Under the pieces are notes generated by a model, which saw nothing but the letters and a program-made list of their open reading frames with translations, did not search any database and was not told where the DNA came from. Below, in pieces: positions 6,408 to 12,965 of a stretch of DNA of 12,965 bases; within the stretch, counting starts at the first letter, position 1, and every line of letters starts with the position of its first letter. The stretch is from NCBI GenBank assembly GCA_001778785.1, contig MFIE01000005.1, positions 1 through 12,965 of the forward strand, in the 5' to 3' direction. A program made the position numbers and the translations under genes. This DNA is from Candidatus Giovannonibacteria bacterium RIFCSPLOWO2_01_FULL_46_13. GTDB taxonomy: Bacteria; Patescibacteriota; Minisyncoccia; JACPKW01; UBA11713.

Positions 6408-6998
6408 CTATTCGTAGACGGTTGTTTCAATACTTCGCTGAAAGATCCTAGCGCTATTAGAAGAACACTGGGTAGCGACACTGCCCTTGTTAAAACCATC
6501 AGATAAAATATGCGTTTCTATGACCGCGTCGGACGGAGGCGCGGCTCCAACAACAGTATTATCATAATTGCTTGGTTGGTAATATTGTCTTTTTGTAACC
6601 GTAACTTTAGCGCAAGAACCGTTGGAAAATCCAAGATAAAAAACTGACTTTCCTGCCTTTTTTTCTCCAGAGGCAGTACATGCACTAGAAGCGCCGGACC
6701 CATCCAAATTAGCTACACAAGAAGGATACCCGCCTACCTGCTTAGTAGCCCCAGTACAAGTTATATTAGTCGTTCCTGGTGTGGTCGTTGAAAAAGGACT
6801 TCCTGCGGCAATATCGGTGTCCCAGTAAGCCGCGCAGTTAATCCCCGCGTCCGCGGCATAAAAAGCGAGTTGGGATTCGCGTCCCGCGCCCGACAGAAAA
6901 ATCTCGGAAGAAATAATGTCCGATACGCCCAAGCTTATCGCGAGCATTATCGAGACAATCAAAACACTTAAAAGTAGTGTGAATCCTTTAGATTTCAT
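6408..6998 (-). CDS. PilX/GspK-like type IV pseudopilin
   Basis: A 196-residue protein beginning MKSKG then FTLLLSVLIVSIMLAISLG (6-24), a class III signal cleaved by prepilin peptidase after Gly5. Position 5 of the mature protein is Leu instead of Glu, as in GspK/PilX-type pseudopilins that cap the pilus tip. The next segment, LAFYAADAGINCAAYWD (44-60), is typical of the PilX-like proteins in CPR pilus clusters. The C-terminal head is rich in Ser, Thr and Gly with several cysteines. Its ATG overlaps the stop of the PilW-like gene by four bases (ATGA). Its place as the last pilus gene fits a tip or initiation pseudopilin. Exact homology to PilX is inferred from the N-terminus and position only. 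Confidence 0.8.
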   Translation of the reverse strand: MKSKGFTLLLSVLIVSIMLAISLGVSDIISSEIFLSGAGRESQLAFYAADAGINCAAYWDTDIAAGSPFSTTTPGTTNITCTGATKQVGGYPSCVANLDGSGASSACTASGEKKAGKSVFYLGFSNGSCAKVTVTKRQYYQPSNYDNTVVGAAPPSDAVIETHILSDGFNKGSVATQCSSNSARIFQRSIETTVYE

Positions 6999-7600
6999 GG
7001 TTGGTCAACAAAACCTCTTTTAGAAACCGTTGCTTGTAAACTTATTTTTGTCGTCCCGACTTTTGCATCCGGGACATCCCCTTCCAAAACTATTGTTGCT
7101 ATGGACTGCTTGTCGTCACCTCCCGCAGTTCCGTCGACATAAAACCTAAGGCGACTAACATTCACCTGCGTAGCGGTAATTCTTTGGCAATCGATAACAT
7201 CCCCAGTATCGCCGTCGCACGGCAAAGTCCCATTTGATGATTTAACGAGCTGATAAGCATCAGCGTTGTTGTTGTAATAAAGCCGATAGGTAACTCTCTG
7301 GCCCGCGCTGTTGAGAAACGTAAACGATGTATCTCCGGAGCTAGCGAAAGTGCAATTTTGCGGGAGAGATAAAACGCCTGTAGCGCCACAATGAAATTCG
7401 CGCCCCGTCCTGATTTCTTTTATCATCGCTTCGAACGCAAACCTAAGGTTGTCTTGGGAATTTTGTATGTTGACGACTTTCCGTTGGGCGTTGGTTATCG
7501 CAAAAAGGATAACCATTATCATGAAAATTGCCACGGTAAAAAGTCCGACCGCCACCATCAGTTCAAGCAAAGTAAAACCTTTTTGGTCGGAATTTTTCAT
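6995..7600 (-). CDS. PilW/GspJ-like type IV pseudopilin
   Basis: A 201-residue protein with leader MKNSDQKG, then FTLLELMVAVGLFTVAIFMI (9-28) and Glu13 as the conserved Glu5 of the mature pilin. The helix continues through NSQDNLRFAFEAMIKEIRTG (47-66), the usual PilW/GspJ pattern (RxxxExMxxEIR-like). Four cysteines lie in the C-terminal domain, in HCGATG, QNCTF, LPCDGD and IDCQR. The start codon shares one base with the upstream PilV-like stop (TGATG) and no SD is seen, so translation is probably coupled. It likely belongs to the minor-pilin tip complex that primes assembly. Confidence 0.82.
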   Translation of the reverse strand: MKNSDQKGFTLLELMVAVGLFTVAIFMIMVILFAITNAQRKVVNIQNSQDNLRFAFEAMIKEIRTGREFHCGATGVLSLPQNCTFASSGDTSFTFLNSAGQRVTYRLYYNNNADAYQLVKSSNGTLPCDGDTGDVIDCQRITATQVNVSRLRFYVDGTAGGDDKQSIATIVLEGDVPDAKVGTTKISLQATVSKRGFVDQP

Positions 7601-8103
7601 CAGTTATTGAAAATATGATGGGTTAAGATAACGTTCCTAGTTGGTCCGAACCTTTCACTCCAACTAACAATGACGCGAAGTCTTCTCTCGTCCGAAGCAG
7701 GCGGACTACCAACTGGTTCTAAAAGAACTCTTCTGATAAATATCGTATCGGTCCCGGATACATTATTATAGATACCACTTGAACTATCGAACTTTACAAA
7801 AGGACACGTAGAGCTACAGCCAGTTATCGTGCCATTCAAAGCATCAACATAACAACCATTCGCATTGTGACACCCTCCCGATCCATCAATTCCAGTAAGC
7901 CAAGAAATATTAGAAAAACTGTTCGATTCTTTTTTGTTTATGATAAATTCCAAACCCTCCTCCGCGAGGTTATACGCGATTATTTCGTTTTCGGTAATGC
8001 TGGCGCGGGAAAGGGCCTGCGTCGCGACCGCAAGCGGACCCAAAATCCCAAGCACCAGGATGGAGATCGCGACGATTGTTTCTAAAAGTGAGAAGCCTTT
8101 CAT
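7600..8103 (-). CDS. PilV/GspI-like type IV pseudopilin
   Basis: A 167-residue protein starting MKG then FSLLETIVAISILVLGIL (4-21), with Glu8 as the mature Glu5. The helix continues with ITENEIIAYNLAEEGLEFI (36-54), the conserved A-x-x-LAEEGLE pattern of PilV/GspI-type proteins. Cysteines at 78, 84, 96 and 100 could make two disulfides. The frame stays open upstream to 8268, but that extension lies inside the preceding gene and would bury the leader, so ATG 8103, one base after the upstream stop, is the correct start. It is part of the minor-pilin set with the PilW- and PilX-like proteins. Confidence 0.83.
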   Translation of the reverse strand: MKGFSLLETIVAISILVLGILGPLAVATQALSRASITENEIIAYNLAEEGLEFIINKKESNSFSNISWLTGIDGSGGCHNANGCYVDALNGTITGCSSTCPFVKFDSSSGIYNNVSGTDTIFIRRVLLEPVGSPPASDERRLRVIVSWSERFGPTRNVILTHHIFNN

Positions 8104-8104
8104 A

Positions 8105-8698
8105 TTATCTTCCGGATATTTGCCCTGACAACCAAACCGCGACAGTGCGCTCGTTGCCATCTGGGCTTTTAATTCTAATTTCGAAATCCGGCACATTTTG
8201 ATAAAAAGTGCCAGCAGCATCATCCCAAGCCTTAAGCGTAGTATCCGGATTCGGGCGTTGATATACAATAGTCATCCGATCTAAATCACAGTTATCAGGT
8301 TCGGACGATCTTAACCCCTTACAAAGCTCGCTTATCGTAACGTTGTTAGAAATTTTTACAGTCTGGACCAACTCCCCCGCAAGGCCCGGCGATGGGGCAT
8401 CATATAATTTGTCCCCGTCCAAATCCACGAAAATGCTGTAGCTGCCCGGAACGGTTTTGTCGAAATGGATTCCCCAAGAGTTAAAAACTGGCGCGGTTGA
8501 AGTGTTCCTGTCGTGGTCGAATCCTCTTACCGCGAAAGCCGAAGCCTGCGCTTCGCGGATAGTTAAGGCAATCTGTTGGGCGTTCCTGCGCAAGCTAAGG
8601 GCGGCCGCAAAATCATTATAGTTCCCCAAAATAGTTCCGGTTATTATTCCGAGAATGATTATCGTTATCAAACCTTCGAGTAATGTAAAGCCTTTCAC
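8105..8698 (-). CDS. GspH/FimT-like type IV pseudopilin
   Basis: A 197-residue protein starting at GTG (8698), which directly follows the TAA of the upstream gene. The leader MKG precedes FTLLEGLITIIILGIITGTI (4-23), with the mature Glu5 present. The helix carries RRNAQQIALTIREAQASAFA (37-56), the usual FimT/GspH pattern for the region after the membrane segment. The globular part contains FVDLDGDKLYD (90-100), a D-x-D-x-D-x3-D loop like those that bind calcium, and two cysteines (126, 137). It is the first of four consecutive pseudopilins. No SD is visible, so translation likely depends on the upstream gene. Confidence 0.82.
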   Translation of the reverse strand: MKGFTLLEGLITIIILGIITGTILGNYNDFAAALSLRRNAQQIALTIREAQASAFAVRGFDHDRNTSTAPVFNSWGIHFDKTVPGSYSIFVDLDGDKLYDAPSPGLAGELVQTVKISNNVTISELCKGLRSSEPDNCDLDRMTIVYQRPNPDTTLKAWDDAAGTFYQNVPDFEIRIKSPDGNERTVAVWLSGQISGR

Positions 8699-9097
8699 TT
8701 ATTCGAATTTAAAAAGTATAACTTCCCCGCCCGAAAGCGAAGATTCGAACGGCCCGGCCTTCGCGGGGCGGCCGTTTAGATAAAAATTCCAGCGCTTTCC
8801 GTCTTCCCCATTTTCTTTTTCTCCGATGGCGCGCGGTTCAAAATGATTTTCGATCGAAAGAGGCAACCCATAGATTGCGTTCGCTTGCTGGAGCATTCCC
8901 CAGGCCGTAATTCCTGGACGATAATTTGTCATAAAAGTCCTTTCGTTGCCGTCGCCAAAATCTATTATGAGTTTAACTTCGTCGCCCGAGGGATAGGAAA
9001 AATAGATGGAGTAAGCGAACATTAATACTAAAAAAAATCCGGCCGAAAACCAAAATAGAGTAATTTTGTCGTGATTAAAATTTTCTTTCTTAGCCAT
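8699..9097 (-). CDS. DUF4430-like membrane-anchored protein in the pilus operon
   Basis: A 132-residue protein with a short basic cytoplasmic N-terminus, one membrane segment (about 13-33) and an extracellular domain of about 95 residues. The domain reads VKLIIDFGDGNERTF (41-55), ITAWGMLQQANAIYG (63-77), WNFYLNGRPAKAGPF (103-117) and a final GGEVILFKF (123-131). This matches DUF4430, a small beta-grasp-like domain also found at the C-terminus of transcobalamin-type proteins, where a Trp/Tyr-Asn-Gly strand and a closing (G)D/E-V strand are typical. It overlaps pilD by eight bases and abuts the GspH-like gene, so it is a fixed part of the pilus operon. It has no pilin leader. A role in pilus assembly, surface binding or ligand capture is inference from position alone. 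Confidence 0.72.
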   Translation of the reverse strand: MAKKENFNHDKITLFWFSAGFFLVLMFAYSIYFSYPSGDEVKLIIDFGDGNERTFMTNYRPGITAWGMLQQANAIYGLPLSIENHFEPRAIGEKENGEDGKRWNFYLNGRPAKAGPFESSLSGGEVILFKFE

Positions 9098-9860
9098 AGA
9101 AAAATGCGAAAGGCATTAGAAAATCTCCGAAAAAGAAAGCAAGCAGTATTCCGGAAGCTAGGAATGGTCCAAAGGGGATTTCACTTTTAAGTGTAATCTT
9201 GGAACTGGCCAAAAGCAATAGGATGCCGAGTGCCCCGCCTACCCAAAAACTTAAAATAAGGGCCGAAAGGCTTGCCGGAAAACCAAGGAAAATTCCTCCG
9301 CCGAGCATCAATTTCGAGTCCCCCAGCCCCATCCACCTTCCGCGGGAGAAAAGCCATAATAGAAAAAGGAACAACGAAGGGATCAAGCTAAGCAAAAGTT
9401 CGGCCAGGTTTATTTTGAAGAAAAATAAATTCCCCAGAACCGCGACCGCGAGGAGCGCGTAAGAAAAAGAATCGGGAATTATTTTATGCCGGAGGTCGTA
9501 AATCGCGATCGCGATCAATATCGAAACAAAGAGGAGCCAGAAAAAAAGAACCCCAAGGCCGTAATCGGGATAATTATTCATCCATTTAACAAAAATGGAG
9601 AGAAATAAAATTCCGGTCAGGAGTTCAGCCGCGGGATATTGCCAGGAGATGACGCTTCGGCAAGACCGGCACTTCCCCTTTAAAAAGATATAGCTTACAA
9701 GCGGAAGAAGTTCCAAGGCCGAAAGAGTCTTCGAGCAATTGAAACAGCGCGAGCGGCCCTTGGTAACTTTTTCTCCGGTATTATACCGGAGCGTTACGGA
9801 ATTAAGGAAGCTCCCGACAGAGAGGCCTAAGATAAAGAACAAAATTTGATGAGCGAGCAT
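9090..9860 (-). CDS. pilD: Prepilin peptidase (A24 family)
   Basis: A 256-residue polytopic membrane enzyme that cleaves the basic leader of pilins and usually methylates the new N-terminus. The N-terminal domain has GSFLNSVTLR (16-25) and a four-cysteine zinc-binding pair, CFNC (39-42) and CRSC (64-67). The two catalytic aspartates are Asp122 in YDLRHKIIPD (121-130) and Asp181 in GLGDSKLMLGGG (178-189). About seven or eight hydrophobic segments are visible. AGGAT lies just before ATG, closer than normal for an SD. A terminator hairpin sits upstream (9882-9920), so expression needs read-through or a local promoter; a TAGAAT at 9872-9867 could serve as a -10 but has no -35. Substrates are the seven pilin-like proteins in this window. 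Confidence 0.95.
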   Translation of the reverse strand: MLAHQILFFILGLSVGSFLNSVTLRYNTGEKVTKGRSRCFNCSKTLSALELLPLVSYIFLKGKCRSCRSVISWQYPAAELLTGILFLSIFVKWMNNYPDYGLGVLFFWLLFVSILIAIAIYDLRHKIIPDSFSYALLAVAVLGNLFFFKINLAELLLSLIPSLFLFLLWLFSRGRWMGLGDSKLMLGGGIFLGFPASLSALILSFWVGGALGILLLLASSKITLKSEIPFGPFLASGILLAFFFGDFLMPFAFFYG

Positions 9861-9881
9861 ATCCTAATTCTAGCCGAATTC

Positions 9882-9920
9882 AACAAAAACACCCCACGAA
9901 AACTGTGGAGTGTTTTTGTT
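9882..9920 (-). terminator. Long hairpin terminator after the third pilin
   Basis: Positions 9882-9897 and 9905-9920 form a 16-bp stem with one C x A mismatch (9893/9909) and a seven-base loop. The base of the stem is A/T-rich, so the minus-strand transcript ends in GTGTTTTTGTT, as in an intrinsic terminator; the plus strand also has a T-tract. It lies 19 bases after the third pilin's stop and before pilD. Confidence 0.75.
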
Positions 9921-9938
9921 TTGCATCCTAGAAGGAAA

Positions 9939-10379
9939 CTATGGACACACTGTAACGTTTCCAAGTGGAAGAGCGATAGCTTTTGAGCTTCCTGCGCTAT
10001 CCACGCACCAATTATCCGCGTTAACGTCGGATACGCCAATTAGGTTAGCAGAAACAGCATATGCAGTTAAACTAGCGTGACAAGAAAGAGTCACATTAGC
10101 TGAAAAAGCTCCAGTCGTGTTGGTGTATTCTTTAACTGGGGATGTATTGAACATGTTAGCTGTACAGACATCAGTCGCAGCACCGTAACCACCAGTATTG
10201 TCATAATGAATCTCAGCAGCCACACGTATTCCAGCAAGCTGTGCCTTGGTCTTTGCATCAATACCCTTACTTCTGGCCGTGTTTAACGAAGCCAAAACGA
10301 CAGAAGCTAAGATACCAATGATGGCGATAACTACCAAAAGCTCAATCAACGTAAATCCTTTTTTATTTGAAATTTTCAT
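9939..10379 (-). CDS. Type IV pilin, candidate major subunit (third pilin)
   Basis: A 146-residue pilin with leader MKISNKKG, then FTLIELLVVIAIIGILASVV (9-28) and Glu13 as mature Glu5. The head has four cysteines (72, 100, 125, 145) and the motif DNWCVDSAG (122-130) near the C-terminus, shared with the two upstream pilins. Of the three it has the best expression signals: AAAGG about seven bases before ATG, a perfect -10 hexamer in the 96-base gap upstream, and a terminator downstream. That arrangement suggests it is made separately and in quantity, so it may be the major pilin. It is the shortest of the three, consistent with a major subunit. The major-subunit role is inference. Confidence 0.88.
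   Translation of the reverse strand: MKISNKKGFTLIELLVVIAIIGILASVVLASLNTARSKGIDAKTKAQLAGIRVAAEIHYDNTGGYGAATDVCTANMFNTSPVKEYTNTTGAFSANVTLSCHASLTAYAVSANLIGVSDVNADNWCVDSAGSSKAIALPLGNVTVCP
10291..10331. repeat. 41-bp segment nearly identical to 11380-11420
   Basis: This part of the third pilin gene, coding the end of the conserved N-terminal helix, matches the first pilin gene at 11380-11420 with a single difference at position 10311. It is a paralogous coding repeat, not a mobile element. Confidence 0.85.
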
Positions 10380-10428
10380 TTTTTAACCTTTGAACAAAAG
10401 AGAAACGACCTTTTTATCTTATGCCCTT

Positions 10429-10434
10429 ATTATA
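10429..10434 (-). promoter_or_regulatory. Possible -10 box for the third pilin
   Basis: The minus strand reads TATAAT, a perfect -10 hexamer, about 50 bases upstream of the third pilin's ATG in the only sizeable gap between the pilin genes. No good -35 lies 16-18 bases upstream (best CAGTAA), so the call rests on the -10 and the context. Confidence 0.4.
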
Positions 10435-10475
10435 TTTGATGTGCTCCCCTTTTACTGTGGATAAGAATTACCTAA

Positions 10476-10967
10476 TTAAGGGCAAACTCCCGCATTGTTA
10501 GCTTGAACCGTGCCAGTCGTGGTAACTCTCGAGTTTCCATTATCATCCACGCACCAATATCCATCATCAAGTAATCTGGCCGTAACAACATAATCAGACG
10601 CGTTTGCTCCATTGGTTGTACATTTCAAGTTTCCTGCTGGCAGATAAGGATAAGCGGCAGTAGCCATATATGGATCTAAAAGAGGATCTGTAAACATTCC
10701 TGAGCTACATCCATTACCAAAATTCGGGGCGACAGGCGCCTCCGTTCCAAGTACCGAAATACCATAATTTCCTACCACATCTCGATAAAGTTCGGCTGCG
10801 GATCTTATACTCGAAAGTTGCACCTTAGTTTTTGCACTATTAGCCTTTTGTCGAGATTTATTCATAGAAGCCAAAACAACAGACGCCAAAATGCCAATGA
10901 TGGCAATAACCATTAAAAGCTCAATTAACGTAAATCCTCTTTTATTTGAAATTTTCATTTTTTTCAT
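10476..10967 (-). CDS. Type IV pilin-like protein (second pilin)
   Basis: A pilin of 163 residues from ATG 10967. The leader MKKMKISNKRG precedes FTLIELLMVIAIIGILASVV (12-31), with mature Glu5 present. ATG 10958 (MKISNKRG) is an equally likely start, because it aligns with the third pilin's start and the DNA around both is similar; a TTG at 10973 is less likely. No SD is visible at any of them. The head carries four cysteines (87, 116, 139, 162) in the same order as its two paralogues, the motif GYWCVDDNG and a C-terminal VCP. It starts 12 bases after the first pilin's stop and is probably cotranscribed with pilC. It could be a major or minor subunit. Confidence 0.85.
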   Translation of the reverse strand: MKKMKISNKRGFTLIELLMVIAIIGILASVVLASMNKSRQKANSAKTKVQLSSIRSAAELYRDVVGNYGISVLGTEAPVAPNFGNGCSSGMFTDPLLDPYMATAAYPYLPAGNLKCTTNGANASDYVVTARLLDDGYWCVDDNGNSRVTTTGTVQANNAGVCP

Positions 10968-10979
10968 TATCAATAAGAA

Positions 10980-11477
10980 CTAATTGCAAGTTACGTCATT
11001 ATTTCCGAGCGGGCTCGCGATAGCCATAGATGCCCCTGTCGAATCCACGCACCAATTATCCGCATCATTAGGCGCAGAACTTGATAGGGTCGCGGAGACT
11101 GCAAAAGCAATCGCGTCGTCGTCATTATCGGCATCGTGGTGGCAAGTTACCTCTGTACCGGGCGGGTAGTTATCTTCATCAACCAAGGAATCCATATTCG
11201 ACGTGACATCATCAAACATACTGTCATCGTTTGCCGGCGCATCGCACGAATCATCGTCAGCATCTTCGGGGCTGTAGTGGTTGTATTGCGTATAGTAAAG
11301 TTGGGCCGCAGTTCTGATTTGTTCAATTTGCAATTTCACCTTTGCATCATTCGCTTTCTTTTGGCTGTTATTAAGTGCTGCCAAAACGACAGAAGCTAAA
11401 ATACCAATGATGGCGATAACAACCAAAAGTTCTATCAAGGTAAATCCCCTCTTTCCGCCCAATGTTTCCATAAACAT
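10980..11477 (-). CDS. Highly acidic type IV pilin-like protein (first pilin)
   Basis: A 165-residue pilin. The leader MFMETLGGKRG precedes FTLIELLVVIAIIGILASVV (12-31), with Glu16 as mature Glu5. The start is ATG 11477, one base after the pilC stop; ATG 11471 is an alternative, and no SD is seen. The head has the same four-cysteine plan as its paralogues (78, 112, 143, 164) and DNWCVDSTG (140-148). It is strikingly acidic: 20 of residues 71-121 are Asp or Glu, and from residue 56 to the end there is no Lys or Arg. Two stretches, DADDDSCD (72-79) and DADNDDD (115-121), have the D-x-D/N-x-D spacing of calcium loops. It is probably a pilus subunit; metal binding is inference. Confidence 0.87.
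   Translation of the reverse strand: MFMETLGGKRGFTLIELLVVIAIIGILASVVLAALNNSQKKANDAKVKLQIEQIRTAAQLYYTQYNHYSPEDADDDSCDAPANDDSMFDDVTSNMDSLVDEDNYPPGTEVTCHHDADNDDDAIAFAVSATLSSSAPNDADNWCVDSTGASMAIASPLGNNDVTCN
11380..11420. repeat. 41-bp segment nearly identical to 10291-10331
   Basis: Second copy of the shared pilin-helix coding segment, 40 of 41 bases identical to the third pilin gene. The second pilin gene is related over the same part but more diverged. Confidence 0.85.
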
Positions 11478-11478
11478 A

Positions 11479-12693
11479 TTATAGGGCTGAAGAAAGATTA
11501 TATATTGGCATAAGCACGGATACGACTAGAATACCAACGCCCAAACCCAGGAAAATTATCATGATTGGTTCAATCAAGCCGACCAAACTATCGACGGTAT
11601 TTTCGACTTCTCTCCGATAAAAACGGGCCATGGTTTTCAACATAAAATCGAGCTTGCCGGTCTCCTCCCCGATTTTTATCATCTGAACAACCAAAGCCGG
11701 CATATCTTTATATCGCGAAAGGGCTTCCGATATTGGAACCCCGCCCTTAACCGCTTCTGCCGTCTCTCTGATTATTTGCTTAAAGACTGCGCTCCCGACA
11801 ACTTCCCCACTCAACTCAAGCGAACGCAAAACCGTAACCCCTCCCGCGATCAGTGTTTCGAGGTTGTCCGTGAGCCGCGCTACGTAAAATTTGTGCAAAA
11901 TATTTCCTACAATCGGGGTATCCAAAGCAAAGCGCGACAAAACGAATTTCCCTTTTTCTGTTTTTGAATATCGCCATAACATAACTCCGGCTCCGGCTAA
12001 GAGAAAGAGAAGTACGATCCCAAACCGGCGCATAAATTCCGAAAGGCCCATAACGACCCGAGTATAGAAAGGGATCTCCGCTCCGGATTCAACCAAAATC
12101 ACAGTTATCTGCGGGATTACGAAAGCCAACATCAAAGCCATGACCGCGATAAAAACAGTAAAAACGAAAGCGGGATATATTAAAGCATTCCTGGTTTTGG
12201 AAATAAGTTCGTAGTTTCTTTCGAGATATTCTGCCAAGTACGCAAAAATTTCTTCGAGCTTGCCGGACTCCTCGCCAGAACGAACCATGTTTACATAAAA
12301 ACTAGAAAAAACATCCGGATGCCTGGAAAATGATTGCGCGATGGAAAGCCCGCCCTGGATATCCTGCGAGACTTCATTTAAAACTTCGCGCAGGCGCGGC
12401 TTGGTTGTCTCCGCGGCCAAAACCTTCAACGAATCGACTACGGGAATTCTCGCCTGAAAAAGAGTCGCTAGCTGTCTCGAGAGGATCACGACATCCCGAA
12501 GTTTTATTCCCCCGCCCAAAGCTAGTATTTCTTTTTTATACCAAGGCAGGTCCGCATCAAGCGGTTCCACGGAAATCACGATCAAAAGGCGCCTTTGAAG
12601 AGCCGAAACTGCCAACTCCACATTCGGCGCGTCTATGGTCCCGGTCTTTGCTTCTCCCGATTGGGTCCTTGCTTGGTATTTAAATAAAGCCAT
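11479..12693 (-). CDS. pilC: Type IV pilus inner-membrane platform protein PilC (GspF family)
   Basis: A 404-residue protein starting MALFKYQARTQSGEAKTG, the usual PilC/GspF opening. Two homologous T2SSF domains are visible: about 70-193, with SRQLATLFQARIPVVDSL (72-89) and VRSGEESGKLEEI (137-149), and about 273-395, with LTDNLETLIAGGVTVLRSL (274-292) and IGEETGKLDFML (341-352). Membrane segments lie near 172-194, 223-240 and 373-395. It is the platform that links the assembly and retraction ATPases to pilin insertion. Its ATG shares one base with the pilT stop (TAATG), and AAAGG sits six bases before the start, a usable SD. Length is normal. Confidence 0.96.
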   Translation of the reverse strand: MALFKYQARTQSGEAKTGTIDAPNVELAVSALQRRLLIVISVEPLDADLPWYKKEILALGGGIKLRDVVILSRQLATLFQARIPVVDSLKVLAAETTKPRLREVLNEVSQDIQGGLSIAQSFSRHPDVFSSFYVNMVRSGEESGKLEEIFAYLAEYLERNYELISKTRNALIYPAFVFTVFIAVMALMLAFVIPQITVILVESGAEIPFYTRVVMGLSEFMRRFGIVLLFLLAGAGVMLWRYSKTEKGKFVLSRFALDTPIVGNILHKFYVARLTDNLETLIAGGVTVLRSLELSGEVVGSAVFKQIIRETAEAVKGGVPISEALSRYKDMPALVVQMIKIGEETGKLDFMLKTMARFYRREVENTVDSLVGLIEPIMIIFLGLGVGILVVSVLMPIYNLSSAL

Positions 12694-12965
12694 TATTTGC
12701 CTTTACCCATTAAGTTCGCGAGATTTTTCGGATCGAGAGAATAGGTCATCGCGGTATCAAAAGTAATTTCTTCCTGCTCTACTAAATTTATAAGCGATTT
12801 GTTCAGCGTGATCATCCCGATTTCAGAGTTCGTTTCAATTACAATATCAATCTCGTGAACTTTATTTTCGCGTATTAAATTTCTTACCGCGGTCGTCGCA
12901 ATCAAAACTTCATAAGCCGGGATCAATCCCCCGGAGATGCGCGGGATCAAGCGCTGGGAAAAAAT
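12693..12965 (-). CDS. pilT: Pilus retraction ATPase PilT, C-terminal part (runs off right edge)
   Basis: The frame is open to the window edge, giving the last 90 residues, beginning IFSQRLIPRISGGLIPAYEV. This matches the end of PilT: SQRLIPR, then IATTAVRNLIRENKVHEI, which contains the AIRNLIRE motif (here AVRNLIRE) required for retraction and distinguishing PilT from the assembly ATPase PilB. The Walker A and B boxes lie outside the window. A TTG inside the fragment (12950) is an internal Leu codon, not a start. It precedes pilC with a one-base overlap and is the first visible gene of the pilus cluster. Confidence 0.93.
   Translation of the reverse strand: MFSQRLIPRISGGLIPAYEVLIATTAVRNLIRENKVHEIDIVIETNSEIGMITLNKSLINLVEQEEITFDTAMTYSLDPKNLANLMGKGK

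Noticed and set aside
6395..6499. N-terminal extension of ligA by 35 codons
   Set aside because: It lies inside the PilX-like gene, adds no ligase feature, and the first residues of known ligases fit ATG 6394.
8104..8268. N-terminal extension of the PilV-like gene by 55 codons
   Set aside because: It overlaps the upstream pseudopilin and would bury the prepilin leader; ATG 8103 gives a normal class III leader.
9867..9872. Promoter for pilD (TAGAAT on the minus strand)
   Set aside because: No -35 at usable distance, and transcription would begin about at the start codon; kept only as a remark under pilD.
12693..12950. Independent 85-residue gene at the right edge
   Set aside because: The supposed start is an internal TTG; the frame continues upstream with PilT residues, so it is the C-terminal part of pilT.

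Overview
The window looks like a Patescibacteria/CPR genome, most likely Parcubacteria. This is inferred from gene content, not from any search. The signs are a compact type IV pilus (T4P) cluster with PilX-, PilV- and PilW-type pseudopilins, a DUF5667 protein, a ligA-gatC-gatA block, a tRNA without encoded CCA, and end-to-end gene packing with 1-8 base overlaps and few clear Shine-Dalgarno (SD) sites.

Left part (1-1061, minus strand): the 5' part of a small membrane-anchored protein runs off the left edge and carries an in-frame 18-bp tandem repeat. It is followed by a DUF5667 secreted protein and by an initiator tRNA-Met with its own promoter. Middle (1161-2615, plus strand): the only plus-strand gene is an isolated deoxyhypusine-synthase-like protein. 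It has an extra N-terminal segment that resembles a second, degenerate copy of the fold, and Arg where the catalytic Lys is expected. A bidirectional terminator (2621-2673) separates it from the convergent gatA.

Right part (2666-12965, minus strand, read right to left): pilT (C-terminal end only), pilC, two pilin-like genes, a third pilin with its own -10 box and followed by a terminator, the prepilin peptidase pilD, a DUF4430-like membrane-anchored protein, four pseudopilins (GspH/FimT-, PilV-, PilW- and PilX-like), then ligA, gatC and gatA. From pilD to gatA, neighbouring genes overlap or lie within about 13 bases, so they are probably one transcription unit that joins pilus assembly to a DNA ligase and two subunits of the Asp/Glu-tRNA amidotransferase.

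How it fits together: PilD processes the pilins and pseudopilins, PilC is the membrane platform, PilT powers retraction, and the four pseudopilins probably form a tip or initiation complex. In CPR bacteria such pili are thought to serve attachment or DNA uptake. The points most worth following up are the DUF4430-like protein inside the pilus operon, the three four-cysteine pilins (one extremely acidic), the altered deoxyhypusine-synthase-like protein, and a palindromic insert inside gatA.
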